A DNA stretch of 64,000 bases from Ischnura elegans (GCF_921293095.1 NC_060249.1:81851907-81915906); one strand, 5' to 3'. Positions 44,696-57,965 are shown, counted from the first letter of the stretch. Translations and numbers: made by a program. The notes: generated by a model not told the origin, from the letters alone.

Positions 44696-47600
44696 TATAG
44701 TCACTTGTTCTATGCCGTGCTTTGGTATAAATTCGATTCCACCGCCATCCGAATGAAAGTTAGCTAGTTAGGGAGGCGCTTTGCTGGGACGTAATAAGGC
44801 ACACATAAGGCGAGAGAATTGGGGAATGGTTTTCAGAAAATTAGGAACAAAATATGTAATCGATGAAAAATCGTTGTGCACCATTATTTTCCCTCAAATA
44901 TATGGCATTAGGTTAGGGAAAGTAATTTTTTAGCAATTGTTCTTTTTAACTCACATCTCACATAGAAGTATAAAGGAGACAATCGTGTATAGAAGTCACA
45001 TCGTCTATAGAAGCCAATATATATGTAAAGGTTTCACTGTCGGAGATTTAAGAAGGGAGCATTGCTGCAGCGGAATAACGGAAAAAGAAGCAAACATATG
45101 GAAAGAAAGAATGTTGAATGCAATCCAGAAGTGGAAGTAGAACGGGTCGGGTGGAGTTTCGACGTTGAGGAATGGGAGCGTAAGACTGCAGCTCAGGACA
45201 ATGGCAAGTGGATAAATGTTGGCTTATAAGTACGGTGACGTATATAATATGTCCTTCCATCCGCTTCTACCCTTAATCTGTGCAGAACCGTCGAACAATG
45301 CCGAAGAGGTACTCCACGTAAAAAAATTGGCGACAGCGTCTAAACCAAAAGCTGTTCCGAATTTCTGAATGAATTTTCCCTTTAATGTCCTGCTCGCTGA
45401 CCCTCTGCCTCGATAGGAGTGCATTAATGCGTGAGACTCAAATTATAAAGGTCATTTACAAAAGGCGGAGTAATGGTGCAAGACCTTTTCTGAGATAAAA
45501 GTCCTGCAATATGGGTTCAAAAACATAAAGTGCATCAACAGGATTCCATTTATCAAAGTTTTATTCAACGGTAGCCCTTTTCAACTGCATTTCACTTGAA
45601 TACCAGTAGGTTTTCAAATAGTTTAAATTCCCCTACCTACCTAAATATGTCACGGTTTGTATGAAAAATTCAAAGCATTTATTTCATTTTATGTTAATTT
45701 GAACTTAATATTCATTTTACCATTCCGTAGCACTTTCGAATTTATTTCACCGACTTAATTTTGATCGATGATTTATTTTGAAAATCAATAAAACCTTAAT
45801 TCCTTCTTCGTGTACGAAAATTCAATAAAGATATATTTTGATTCTATATGGCGTGGAATCTGCAAGTTTTTGTATTAAATAGAGAATTTAGGGCAATTTA
45901 AATGTTCGGCGAAAATAAAACGTAAGAATTTCTTCCGTCCTTCATGATAAAATCAAAGAAATCTAATGTATCAGAGCTTTTGGTATCGGTGTCTAATATA
46001 TCAGAGCTTTAGATCAGAACATTTAGTATTTTCTGAAGCCGACAATTAAATTACCGTTAATTTATAATTAGTAATAGTAAACGTCGTGAAAATATAAATG
46101 ACAACAAGGGCAATAATCTTCGTTAATTTAATAAAGGATTTTCTGCTTCATCAAAAAATTGATAAGAATTATGAATTTCTGGTTTCAATATTCATGAGCA
46201 TATTTTAGGCACATTGCTTGTTTTCAGTTGAACAAGTTCCTCTCGTGTTCGTTAACGAGCCACGTAGGTATTCTGTTCAAACACGCTTTATAAGCCTTGA
46301 ATTATTAATGGCTGAAGTTTGGAGGGGATATTTCTTCAGGGACCTGTTGTTGTATATGAATTCGCACCGTTAAACTTTACACGGAAACACTCACTGACCA
46401 CACGAACAGAATACTCCTATTTAGAGTGCATCAATTTGTGACTTAAAATCAACTAAAAAAACTCGCTTTTTCAATGGTGCATTGCGTCCATGAAAACTTT
46501 CATCTCAGCAGGGATCGACAAGTTAACACTTCAGGGCAATATGGCCAAGCCCGAATTATATTATGGGGAAAAGCTAAGGTGAACTTTCAAAGGTTACACA
46601 TCGCTGTAGTCAATGATAAATTTTAGTATCCACACCTTATATTCTAAGCTACACTGGTTTGCTTTCTCAATCCCTAAGTTAGTGTCTATACTTGTGCATA
46701 TACGGAAGCAATGATCATAAATATTATTTCGTTTCTGAGTATTTATGAGTAGTTCTGCCGTTCATGCTGACATACGCTCGTGTGAGCATATGAAATCTGA
46801 AAATATATTTTATCGCTGGTTCTGATCCCATTAGTTGGGGGATGGTTATATTGGATGCTATACCAGAGGTAGGGGACGTTGCAATGCGATCGTTGCCTGT
46901 AGCTTCTACAGAAGATGTTTAATTCACAACATATAGCCATGTCAGAAGCAATGCATTTACGAATTTCCCAAAAATAAAATAATGGAAAATGGAAATGATG
47001 CTGCAAAAAGTTTTCATAAATTTTTTCTCCATGTCATATAAATATCTCAATTTCAACTCCATTTTACCTAGTGATAAAATCCTCGAAGGTCACTTTTCTG
47101 GCTGAGGTTAGGATTTAATTGGTGACTACATGATCGGAGTTCATTGATCGTATTCATGGAACTAGAGAGTGTAAATTTATTTTTTTATGCATAAATAGAT
47201 GCATTGTATTTATTTTGAGATGATTATTACGACAATAATTTGAAATAAAAGTGATAAACCTGCAATGGCCCTATGCATAAATTCATTTATAATTTTTCAC
47301 AAAGTAGTAATATTCTCATCTTCATTCACTGAAATTATTTATTTACAAAAGAGTGGCATTGGTCAATAGATGTTGGCTGAGCAGAATTTTTAAAGGATAT
47401 ATATTTCTCAACGCTCGGGAATATATTGAGCAGAATGAAGCTGCATTTATTTGTAGAGCTCGAAGTAGTATTAATTATAAACTCCAGCCTTTGGTAACTT
47501 TCTTAATAAGGAGAGGATTTTGGGCGGACCTCATTTGCACGTAGATGAAAAGGGAAAGGGTAAGTTCTGGGATAAATGCGAGCATGCTGGGATGAAATTG

Positions 47601-48368
47601 GAATTGCTGGCAGACGCGATCATAAAAGCAGGCCAGTCGGTAGAGGGGTAAACCAGCTGAATCCCGATTGCGATAAAATATGGAAAGAAATTTTCTCGTA
47701 GCACGAATACATGGCATATTAATGAAACACGCAGATGGAATATAAATTTAATCACAGCCAATATCATGTTTGGCTGAACAGCTGAAGTGAAAGTAATGAC
47801 CCATCAATCGACTGGAGTATGGGAATTTGCATATATGTGCATGCTTTTCAATTGGTGCATTCGTCAGTTTGAAGTTTACTTAGTGACTTTATTGGTTATA
47901 GTGAGAGCAAAAGTTTTGTGAAATGGACTATGTTATCATGTGAATTCAGTTCAATAATCCATTCAGAACGAAAGATAACCAACGTACCTAAAAATTTTCT
48001 TGTATCTCGTGAAATGTTTTGCCTTTCCCAATGACTGATTTTGTAATGCCCTCTAAATCATCTTCTTCACAAGATATCAACTAGGTATTGCTGAATAACA
48101 ACAGTGGGTACATTCAGAACATGCCATGAAATTACAACTAATATTTATTGTATTTGGCTGATTGATCGAAATCAAATGAGTGTGATTGAAAGTATTTAAA
48201 TAAAATTTGCTATTCAAGCTTTATTCCGTTGGTAATGTCAACCTAATTTTATTATAAGATATTCATTGTTAACATTCATCATTAATTTGAAAATTTTGAA
48301 ATCTCTAAGGCTTTGAGTATCGCAGAAGGAAAAAAATCGTTTGAATTTTGGATAAAATTGCATTGGGC

Positions 48369-48383
48369 ATGAAAATGAAGGCT
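48369..48383. repeat. Target-site duplication, 3' side of RTE-like element
   Basis: The 15-base sequence atgaaaatgaaggct is identical to 51870-51884. It marks the insertion site and shows the element is complete. Confidence 0.92.
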
Positions 48384-48406
48384 TACTTACTTACTTACTT
48401 ACTTAC
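48384..48406 (-). repeat. GTAA-repeat 3' tail of the RTE-like element
   Basis: About six units of TTAC on the plus strand (GTAA on the element strand) abut the target duplication. Short tandem tails in place of poly(A) are typical of RTE-type LINEs. Confidence 0.9.
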
Positions 48407-50389
48407 TCCCAGGGCCATACATATCTAAGTAGATATTTGGCCGCACCAACAATCCTCTTCCATCTATCTCTATTTCCTGCGTCCTCCTCGGTCGCTCCTA
48501 ATCGCTCCAGGTCTACCTTCACTTGGTCCCACCACCTTCGCCTTGGTCTTCCTCTTGGCCGTCTTCCTTCAGGATTCCTCATTATAACTTGTTTTAAATG
48601 ATTAGTGTCCTCTCTTCTCAAAATGTGCCCAGCCCATCTAATTCTTCTACATTTAAACTCGCACACTACATCTGGATCCTTGTATAGCTCTCTTAATTCT
48701 CTATTGTGTTTTCTCCTCCACTCTCCTCCTTCAGAGATTGGTCCATATATTTTCCTAAGGATCTTATTTTCAAAAACAATTAATTTTCTTTCTTTCTTTT
48801 TATCCAGTTTCCAAGTTTCACTTCCATATAACAGTACGGGTCTTATGATTGTTTTATATATTCTGATTTTAGTAGTGTGTGATAGTAATTTTGAGGACAT
48901 GAGTTTGTTGCAGGCGTAGAAGCATCTGTTAGCCAGATTTAGCCTGTTTTGTATTTCTATTGCTTCTTTGTTTTCTCTTGAAATAAAAACGCCTAAATAC
49001 TTAAAGGAGTCCACTTTTCAAATTTGTGGTTGTCTATGTGGATAGGATTTTGATTTCTGTTCATTTCATTTCTTGTAAAGTGTATATATTTAGTTTTTCC
49101 ATCATTTACTTTTAGTCCTTGATTAGCTGTTTCTTCCATGAAAAGTTTTGTAAGCCGGCGTATGTCGTCTAAATTTTCTGCTAAAATTACCACATCGTCT
49201 GCAAAAGCAAGTATATTTATTCTGGAGCCAATTGTTACGCCTTCGTCCATTTTTGCTACTTTTTGAAGAGCTTCTTCTATTGCTAAGTAGAATAGGATTG
49301 GGGATAGTCCATCTAGATAGATAGTCTTACGCCTGCCTTTATCCTGAAAGGTTCCGACACCCGTGCATTTATTCGTACTGAGCATGTGGAGTCTGTCATA
49401 CTTGTTTTAGCGAGGTTTATTAGCTTTTTTGGAATTCCGAACTTGTCCAACTTTTCCCACAGTCTCTCTCTATTAATACTGTCATATGCTTTTTGGAAAT
49501 CGATAAATATTGCAAAAAAATCTTTATTAAACTCCCAGTACTTCGATATAATTTCTTTGAGAATAAATATTTGATTTGTTGTGGACCTGCCTTTTACAAA
49601 CCCTGCCTGGTGATCTAGAATTATTTCACATGTATATTCTTCAATACGATTTAATATTATCTTAGATAGGACTTTATAAGGAATGCTAAGGAGTGAGATT
49701 CCTCTAAAATTACTGCACTTTACTTTCTCTCCTTTCTTGTGTATGGGGACAACTATTGCTTCCCTCCAGTCTTTTGGCATTTCTTCTCTTTCCCATATTA
49801 TTTTCATTAATTCACATAGCTTATCTATGACTATATCTCCTCCCGTCTTCAATAGCTCTGCAGATATTTCATCCTTACCAGGAGCTCTATGGTTTTTTAG
49901 GGCTTTAACTGCTGCTTTGACTTCTTCTCTAGTTGGTATTTCTACTTTGGGTTGTACATGATAGTAGATAACTTCGTTATCGTAGTCAGGTGTGATGTCC
50001 ACTCCTTCTTCATTTAATAGTTCATAGAAATATTCTCTCCATCTTTCTACAACTTTCTGCGTCTCCTTTACCATAATTCCCTCTTTGTTCTTCACACCGT
50101 ATGACTTCGGGGTGAATCCTTTTTTAAAGAATCTTACTTTTTTATAAAACTCTCTTGCATTATTTGCTGTCCGCTCTTGTTCTGCTTTTTCAATCAAACT
50201 GTTTATGTATATTCGTTTTTTCTTTCTTAATATCTTGTTTGTTTCTCGATTTATCTCATTGTATCGTATTTTATCCTCTAAGGAATTGCTGTTCATCCAG
50301 GTTCTCTTCTTCTCCCTCCGTTCTGTTACCTTCAGCTCACATTCTTCATCAAACCAGGGTTTTTTGTTGTTTTTTTTTGTTTTTCCCAC
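48403..50389 (-). pseudogene. RTE-like element: reverse transcriptase and C-terminal domain
   Basis: Three overlapping frames together cover a complete reverse transcriptase. The first (49313-50389) has the palm motifs CSNFRGISLLSIPYK and FAIFIDFQKAYDSINR (first catalytic Asp). The second (48993-49385) has DGLSPILF and ILAFADDVVILAE (catalytic Asp pair). The third (48403-49014) has FKYLGVFIS, LLYGSETWKL and the basic C-terminus. Frameshifts near 49315-49330 and 49005-49015 separate them. The enzyme would copy its RNA at a nicked target site. As it stands it cannot make one protein. Confidence 0.88.
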
Positions 50390-51425
50390 ACACTTCTCTT
50401 GCTGTTTCCAGAATGTTTTCCTTAAAGTCGTTCCATTTTTTATCCACGTCTTCTTCTTCTTCCATTGGCAGTTCTTGTAGAGCTTGAAACCTATTTTCCA
50501 CTTTCATCTCGAATTCCTTTGCTACCCGTATATCTTTTAGTTTTCCTGTATCTATATTTGCATTACACTTTTCTTCTTTCCTTTTCTGAATCGCTATTCT
50601 TTGGGCTATTTTGACTAGAACTAGTACGTGGTCCGTCCCGCATTCTGCTCCCCTAACACTTCTTATATCTGTTATGCTACTTTTGTGGCGTTGATCAACT
50701 AGGACATGATCAATCTGGTTTCTTGTAGCCCCGTTTGGAGATGTCCATGTGTATTTATGTATATCTTTTCTTGGGAACATTGTGCTGGATATTTTGAAGC
50801 TGTTTGCTAGGGCGAAGCTTGCGAGACGAGTCCCGTTGTCATTTGAGTCCTGGTGAAGACTCTCCTTCCCTATGGCTGGTTGAAAAATGTCTTCTCTACC
50901 CACTTTAGCATTAGCATCTCCTAAAACAATTTTCATATCATAACTTGGTAACTTATCCACTTGTTCTTCTAGAAGTTCATAAAAACTATCTTTTTCTTCA
51001 TCTTCTGCGTCTTCTGTGGGAGCATAAAAGCTGACTAGAGATATGTTTTTAAACTTTCCCCTTAGCCTAATACTGCACATTCTATCGTCTTTGGCTTCAA
51101 AATGTATCACAGATTCAGCAATTCTCTTATTTACAGCAAAACCTACCCCCCCATAGTATCTATTATCTTTCCGGCCACTATAATAGATAATATATTTTTT
51201 TGTGCTAATCGTTCCTGCTAAAGGCCACCTTGTTTCTTGTAGGGCTACAACATCCATGTTGTATCTTTCTAACTCCTATCCTAGAATGTCAATAGCTCCT
51301 GGAGTTGCCAAGCTTCTTATGTTCCATGTACCAAATCGTAATATTTTTGGGCATTTCCGAGTCGTTATCCTTTTATTCCGTCCAGTTTCCGAGGCTTTTT
51401 GTTGGTGATACGTAACATTTGTGTT
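50385..51425 (-). pseudogene. RTE-like element: endonuclease domain
   Basis: This is the N-terminal half of the retrotransposon polyprotein. Visible motifs, in order, are FGTWNIRSL, QETRW (catalytic Glu), GDANAKVG, SPNGATRNQIDHVLV and CGTDHVLVLVKI with the final catalytic Asp-His. These are the signature blocks of apurinic/apyrimidinic-type LINE endonucleases that nick the target. One TAG interrupts the frame between ILG and ELERYN (about 51280). The frame is lost at a T-rich run near 50360-50390, where it should pass into the reverse transcriptase. The true start codon is not clear. Confidence 0.85.
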
Positions 51426-51869
51426 TTACAGGGCGGGTTGTTGGCCCAGCGCCCAACCCCCAACCTGGAGGACCAGGGGTTTGCTTTCGGAGTCACCTCC
51501 TCCTAGGTTAGCGGCTTTCACCACAGCTCTGAGATCCTAACCTGACCTCGGTTTTATATCAGAGTTTCCTTCTCCTAGCCTTTGAGTACCCAAACCCTAT
51601 CGTACAAGGCTGTACGGGCAGTGCTTATTTAATGGCGGCACTTCCTCGCCATGACACAGCACCGTCATCGGGCCCTTGTGGAACTTAATTGAGTGTGATT
51701 CCGCCACAAATCACCCTCCCACGCCCTCTAGATGCTGCCGCCTCGGTCCGGGGCTGCTTATTCGGGTTACTCCTTATTCACAGCTGTCCACCATATCTGA
51801 TGGAGTGTCCGCTATCCGCCACCTGCGACCCGCCCAATACCTGAGGCTCGGTTCCCATAACAGGGTGGG

Positions 51870-51884
51870 ATGAAAATGAAGGCT
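51870..51884. repeat. Target-site duplication, 5' side of RTE-like element
   Basis: It is identical to 48369-48383 (atgaaaatgaaggct). Its position sets the 5' end of the element at 51869. Confidence 0.92.
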
Positions 51885-54800
51885 AATTAGGAAAAATGAC
51901 TCTAAGCTGATATTTGATGGTTAAATTGACGATTATCTATAGTGTTAGATCTTTTAAAAATGACACGAGACTCTCGGTTTTACACATTTATTTGCACAAG
52001 TACAACACGACCATGCGTGTGCTCAGGCCAGGGCCCGCATACAATATGCCGCCTACGGACAGGCTTAGCACGTCGTCAGTTCTCCTTCCCCTCGCGCACG
52101 CTAGCGGCGCTCCTTCCGCCACATCCGTCGTCAGCCCGACGTATCCCTCCGCCGTGATACTAGCGCGAATTCAAATGCTGCTAACAATAGAAATGAATTC
52201 AATTGATAAAAAAATTATAGGTTCCGTAGTCAGTAAAGTGAATTTTTTTGGCCTTAAGAAAACTCATATGTTCGAGACTGATTATTGTACGTGACTTGTA
52301 ATTACGATTTATTCTTTTGACAGTGATGATAGAGTGAAGATGGATTTCACATCTTTTTGATCAAAGGAATTTTTATTGCAGTCTCTTTCTAACTATTTGA
52401 AACCTATTTTCAACTGATTTTTGGTCATTGTGATACATTATGTTACTTTTCTGACTGTTTCAATTGAACACATGAGCAATATTACATTCTTTGGTTTTTT
52501 TCGGCTGGGTCCCCTTTGCAAGATATATACTGTATGAATCATCCGCTTGTGTAGTTTCTGTGGTAGAAGCAGGCGTTGTTAATCAGGCAAACATGACATA
52601 TGATTGTGGAGAATTAATGAGAAATATATAGCGAATCTTGAATACCCCATGGAATAAAAAATAAAATTGAAGTCATTTTTATGGGTATTTATCCAAAACT
52701 ATTCCGTTGCAGGCTTTGCTATATTAAAAAGAAAACACAAAACACTTTGTCTTGAGAGATATTTTCCAAAGAGATATTTTTCGTTGTCCATTTTTAAATA
52801 ACTTTATTGTCTTAACTTTGGATCCGTTATATGGGAATTTTTTATATTTGCGCCTCAAATATCTTTTGGGGATTGTGAGAGAAATCGAGAAATTGGGAAA
52901 CGGCGGGAGAAGAAGACGTAGCGGAATTAGATGGTGGTCTCGAGACAATCGTCCTGGAAAGCAATGGGAAAGAATGACTGAAGTCTTACGGGAAGATCCC
53001 GTTGCTTGACATAAAGAGGATTGGAACGAGCGTTGAAGAACGGGTAATCGAAGAAAGCGATACGGAAGAGGGGATGGAAAACAAAAGAGTGTGGTTTATG
53101 GCTGATGAAAAAAACTATCTGATTGTGAGTGGAAAAATGATGAAATAGCGGTATCTGGGTGGAGGAAGTACTTCCCAGCAAATACCCTTGCCATAGAAGA
53201 TTTGGAATTAAATGGTTTTTTTTTCCGAAATAATTCCGTAAAGCAGACGAATAATATTTTTTCCAAGGAGCTACTAATTACAGGAAGGTAACACTACTCT
53301 CTAAAGGAATACGAGATATAATTTTATTCCTACTCAGACCAAATAACTGTTGGCATTCCCAGGTGGTTTCCAACAGGTTTTGTATTATATTTATTATTTC
53401 TTTTTGAAAACTTGCACCATGAACCTAACTTCATTACTATCTAGTGAACATTCATTTTGCTGATTCAATCAATTTGATTCAAGTCACTTGAGTGATTAAA
53501 TCAATTGATTTAATCTTAGAAGAATTATGATTCTTCCCTAATGTGGTATTCATCGTTCCCTTTCACGATTCTCATTCTCGATCGTCATGAGCCTGGTATA
53601 CAGGTACGTTTTAATTCGGTTGATTGAAAACGCTTGATTTTGATTTTTTTAAATGGTTTCTATATTCTACGCAGCGCATTCAATTATATGTTAGAAGATG
53701 TGATGGATGCAGTTGTAAATTTTATAGGTTATTTTAAATTAAGTTATTGATAATTATTTAATGCATAGATTTTGTTATCTTACCTGTGATGCACATTCAC
53801 GCTGCTGACAGTTACAATTTTGAGTTTTTCTATTAAATCTTAATTACCTATATGACTATGGCCCCTGATTTATCAAAAACATTTCTCGTCGGGAGTGCCT
53901 TTTTCGAGATTCGAAGGATTCTGTAGTCACCACAATAGAGGTCCTATCCTTCATGATCAGCACAATCAGCGTTACACATGTTGCGAAAATCGTATAACCT
54001 TTACTTCTAAATCAGGAACTGATACACGGTATAGCTATAGTGGCATTCCATTTCTCGATCACTTCCTGAGCGTTTTCCCTAATTTCAAACCAGACAAAAC
54101 CTTAAACATCCCTCTGATGTCCCGGCACTTACATCCGGAATGGGGACTGATTCATGGTCGACTTACTTACTAGAAAATAATCACGAGTCTTTTGATTCAT
54201 ATGGTGATTCAATTGTTTTGAACGAATCGATCGCGAACGACCCATCACTACTATCTAGTGAAGAGCTCGAACATCGTGTTATCAAAATTCCACGCATGAA
54301 TGACTAATTTACTAATATATACGGCCATAATTGAGATTATTTCGTACTTAGACAGTGTGAAAAACAATTATTTTGTTATAAAAAAGAAATCAACAAAAAT
54401 TCATAGAAATGAGGATTGGTATTTACAATTCTTGTAGGTCACATGTTTGCACACTTCAACATACTTTCAGTACTCTTTTATAAAATCTACAAACTGAACG
54501 TTTTTTTGTATTCAAATCTCGTTCATATTATGTCATTATTCTCAATCATGCCACAAATATAAATACTGCTGGATTTCTTCTTCTTCATTTTCTTTTAGAT
54601 ATATATTTTTAGCATAAACGTCCATCGTAATGTACTCAATATTCTATCCTCAATGTTCATTAATTTCTTTTACTCGATTACTGCTCAGCTCTCTAAATTT
54701 ATGAAGACTTCATTATTATTCCAAGCACTAACCCTCTCTATACTTCATCATTACCTAACGGTTTGAGAGTTAAATACATATTGGAGCTTACTGAAGCTGC

Positions 54801-55132
54801 TTCCTTTTAGACGGATGAACTTGGTGGATTTTTATTTTCTAGAGCTTATCGAGTCATGACAAATGCCTCAAGTGGGCTCCATTTCATCTCCTAACGAGCC
54901 TTCATCGCGTATCCTATTTTTTCCTCTCTTTAATTCTTTATGTAGCTAAAAATCATTACTCTTCCTGCATCGTTTTTTTCTGTGCGTCACTGCCTTATTA
55001 GTGCGAGGGAGTTAAACAGATGAACTATTTTGAAGCTTGACAAAATTGTTTGCTTTTTCATAAAGTGACTTTAGGAGAATAATTTTACTGTATGCTCTGA
55101 GGATTGCCCGTACAAAATTTATTGGGTGAACT
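51885..55132. other. Non-coding stretch right of the RTE-like element
   Basis: It contains a GC-rich patch at about 52020-52160, a purine-rich patch at about 52870-53160 and the insertion with 13-base direct repeats. No gene is supported. Confidence 0.5.
53449..54249. mobile_element. 801-bp insertion flanked by 13-bp direct repeats
   Basis: Identical actatctagtgaa occurs at 53436-53448 and 54250-54262. The interior holds an open frame (53895-54173) that I do not recognise and near-palindromic tcaatcaatttgattca at the left. A 13-base duplication would fit a retroelement. The call rests on the repeats. Confidence 0.45.
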
Positions 55133-55861
55133 GGAGTTGGAGCCCCTTATTCGCCAATTGGCGAATTGGCGGCGGTTTCTATATCTATTTTCCCCGCGCG
55201 TTATGGTTACTAAATGTTTATAAACAAATCGGATTTAATATCGAAGTTACCAATTCATAAAACGTTCGAACATGACTTTGATGGAAGTGGATTACAAAAA
55301 TAATTTGGATGAATGTTTTTAAAGAGAGGTTAAATGTTCTAGCGGATATTTTGCTTTATTGCCTGTTTACGGACAAAAGTGTGTGTTAAATTGGTGCATG
55401 AATGAAGGTTTGATTGCGTCAAGTTATGAATGTCCTAAGTGTGAAAGGCAAATGAAATTAACTAAGAGGCCAAAGAAGACTGATGGGTATGAATGGGCAT
55501 GTAAAAATTAAACTCAAAATAATACGCATGAATGATCACGATCTGTAAGAAAGGGTTCTTGGTTTTTCAATAGTAATCCAAGTATAAGTCAAATTTCAAA
55601 ATTGACTAGTCAATGGTTAGGGCAGTGTATGCAAATTGTAATCAGAGATCGTGTAGTGGATGACGACAATCGTCCAAAATCAAATTAAGTACTTTTTCCT
55701 CTAAAATTTCTTATTAATTATTAATTTTTGCTGTAATAACAAATAAAATTTGATAAAATTTTTGATTTGTTGGTAAAAATTTAGTAGCCATGACGCGCGG
55801 GGAAAATAGTTCTAGTAACCGCCGCCAATCCGCCAATTGGCGAATAAAGGGCTCCAACTCC
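55133..55861 (+). mobile_element. Merlin-like DNA transposon, internally deleted
   Basis: The element has terminal inverted repeats of about 80 bases that begin GGAGTTGGAGCCC and contain TTCGCCAATTGGCG and the block around tccccgcgcg. The 729-base element encloses a broken coding relic related to IS1595/ISXO2-type transposases. I could not find a clear 8-9 base target duplication (flanks ggtgaact and ggtcgcgc). Confidence 0.78.
55388..55687 (+). pseudogene. Merlin / ISXO2-like transposase N-terminal relic
   Basis: In one frame, with stops at about 55509 and 55533, it reads WCMNEGLIA, then YECPKCERQMKL (first half of a zinc ribbon), then DGYEWACKN (second Cys), then RSVRKGSWFFNSN. This order (W...GL, CPxC, M.L, DG..W.C, SVR+GSWF..S) is the N-terminal zinc-binding region of Merlin and IS1595-family transposases. 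The catalytic DDE core is absent, so it is a defective remnant carried by the terminal repeats. Confidence 0.78.
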
Positions 55862-57965
55862 GGTCGCGCCAATTTATTATTAGTAGTAAAAATATTGTAT
55901 AAATCTCTATCAAAATTTCCTATTAAAATTACTTCCAAACAAATTCTACGAATGGTTTTGCATACAAATTTTCCCAATCTTCTGAATTGAAATGAAGGCC
56001 TCATATTTGAATGATATTTATGTTAGTATTTAATTTTTGCTTATGCACGTGAGTTTGGAAATCAATCGTTTACTTTAAGGTTTTGTCATTCTCACCACCC
56101 GTTAGCGGTGATAAGACTTTTACATGAAAATTACCTTGCGTACTTAAACTTTGTTGTACTTACTGTTTCATGACTTATCTCCTATATTGTTAGCAGTGTT
56201 TTTTTCTGTATTGGTTTGCTTTTTCCTCACATCTTACGCACCGGTGATTTCTCTTATGCAAAAGAGCAAATCTTGAAAACACGGCCTTCTATAGAAATCA
56301 TCTCTTATTTCCCTGAATCAACAAGCGCTTTCATGCTTGTTGATGAGTTATTTTTCTAGGTGATGTGTTCAATTGAGAGTATAATTTAGTCAAGCGCGTT
56401 CATTTCCAGGATCTCTTTGAAAGAAATTAATTAATTTTTTTACATATAGAGGTTAAGCACGTGTGCATTTCTCATTTAAAGAATTTTGAATCACTCCGTG
56501 GTATTAAAGACGAAGCAACGAGTCTCAGTCTTTCCCAGCATAGGCACAGCACGCGTTTGCGCTTTCCTCTTTAACCCCGAGCCACCAAAAATAACACACG
56601 ACATCTTAAGCTTCCTCTAAATCCTCTTTCTGTTAGAGTAGATTCTATTGTAGCTGATGAACGAGGACATAAAAAGAGAGCAGAATATTACATGAGGAGA
56701 AAAGCTTTTGGTAAATCCTCTGAGGGTATGGACATTTTTTTCATCTAATGAAGCTGTACCCTGTAAATAATTTAAAAGATTTGGAGTTCCTTTTCAGAAA
56801 TGTATCGTGTCTAATCGTTGTAAAAGTTCAATAAAATTGAATATTTCCATTTCCTATCCATATTTTGGAGGGAATAAATAATATCTCAAAAACTGTCCAT
56901 AGCACTTGTGCCTCCTTAAAAAATGACTTTGTGGAAGATATGAATTGTACATGGTCAGTTACTTCTTGCTCTGAAATTTTAAATTTATAGTAATTAAAAG
57001 TATAGTAAGTAATGCAAATCGTGAACCCAAGTGAAATTAATACCCACTGGTATTACCCAGGGCGTTTTATTTCTTGGCAGATGGCTAGGCTTTTATCGTT
57101 GGAAGTGAATTTTACAATACGTTAACCAATATGCATCCATTCATTTTTGGATTTTCTCCATTTTTAAATATGAATTTCAAACATTGATTTTGCAAAGCAA
57201 GTAAAAATTTCCGGTATTGATTATAAGCAAAGTAAATAAATGTATATGCAATAAACTTAAAGTTTATAGTAACTTATTTTCTTGCTTCATTATTTGTAGC
57301 TGTCTAATATTTAATTTCAGTTACTTTCCAACTCATATGCTTCCTTAGATTAAGCTTCTGTATGCTTACTTTATTTTAACACTACTCACTTGCAATGATA
57401 AGTATGAATTTTACTTGAACTTGAAATACTACTAGTTGGATAATGTTCATGCTTCTGAAGGTTCTTTCGTTTGATGAAATTTTCTACTTCGGAAAATTAG
57501 ACATTGTGCATGGATATTTAAGATTTTGAGATTAAAATGTGAGTAAAGGGTAATTTCTAACCATTTTTTAAAAAAGTAAAATATCTGAACGACCGTAAAA
57601 TATCAAAAGTAAATTTTATCAATTATGCGTTAATGTTTATAATCTCCCTGAAAAATACATAAGGGAATTTTACCTATCCCCAGAAGGCTTTTATATGTTG
57701 CGATAAAAACGACAAATACGAAAAATAACAGAGTAGTGGAACTTAAATGACCACATTCAAATTATATACTGTACTAAAATTCTTCCTAACAGCAATGTTA
57801 TTTGCTTTTGCCGTTGAAATATTGGTAAGGTTATTTCCATGCCCCAAAACATTATATAAGGTATTTTTTGTTTATTTAAACCTGAATAAAAATAATCTGT
57901 TTCTTAACCACTATAATTTATATTAGTCGTGTAGACCTCGTCCACAACTATCCCTCTACTTTAAT

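Larger units (their letters stand above)
30714..48368. other. Long non-coding stretch, possible intron
   Basis: Apart from the SINE fragment, the hAT-like element, the small TIR candidate, the 43394 MITE and the tRNA-like unit listed separately, I see no supported gene. Open frames such as 40557-40967 (minus) and 44286-44756 (plus) lack recognisable domains or splice context. If the signal-peptide exon at 27954 is real, this may be its intron. Confidence 0.5.
48384..51869 (-). mobile_element. Full-length RTE-like non-LTR retrotransposon
   Basis: This 3.49-kb element lies between perfect 15-base direct repeats (48369-48383 and 51870-51884). Read on the minus strand it has a GC-rich 5' region (about 51430-51869), an apurinic-type endonuclease, a reverse transcriptase with FADD at the active site, a C-terminal region with WAGHILRRED and RRPRGRPRRRWWDQV, and a 3' tail of GTAA repeats. 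The stop codon TAA falls in the first tail unit, so there is almost no 3' UTR. One gene, short length and a tandem-repeat tail fit the RTE clade. The copy has about three frameshifts and one stop but is otherwise intact, so it is probably a fairly recent, inactive insertion. Confidence 0.9.

Noticed and set aside
44286..44756. 156-residue open frame on the plus strand
   Set aside because: It runs across the tRNA-like unit and has no domain-like pattern; it is longer than average but unsupported.
48384..48406. CRISPR-like or microsatellite interpretation of the TTAC run
   Set aside because: The run is the tail of the adjacent retrotransposon; no spaced repeats of CRISPR type occur in the window.
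48605..50487. Plus-strand open frames of 60-110 codons
   Set aside because: They are antisense shadows of the minus-strand retrotransposon coding region.
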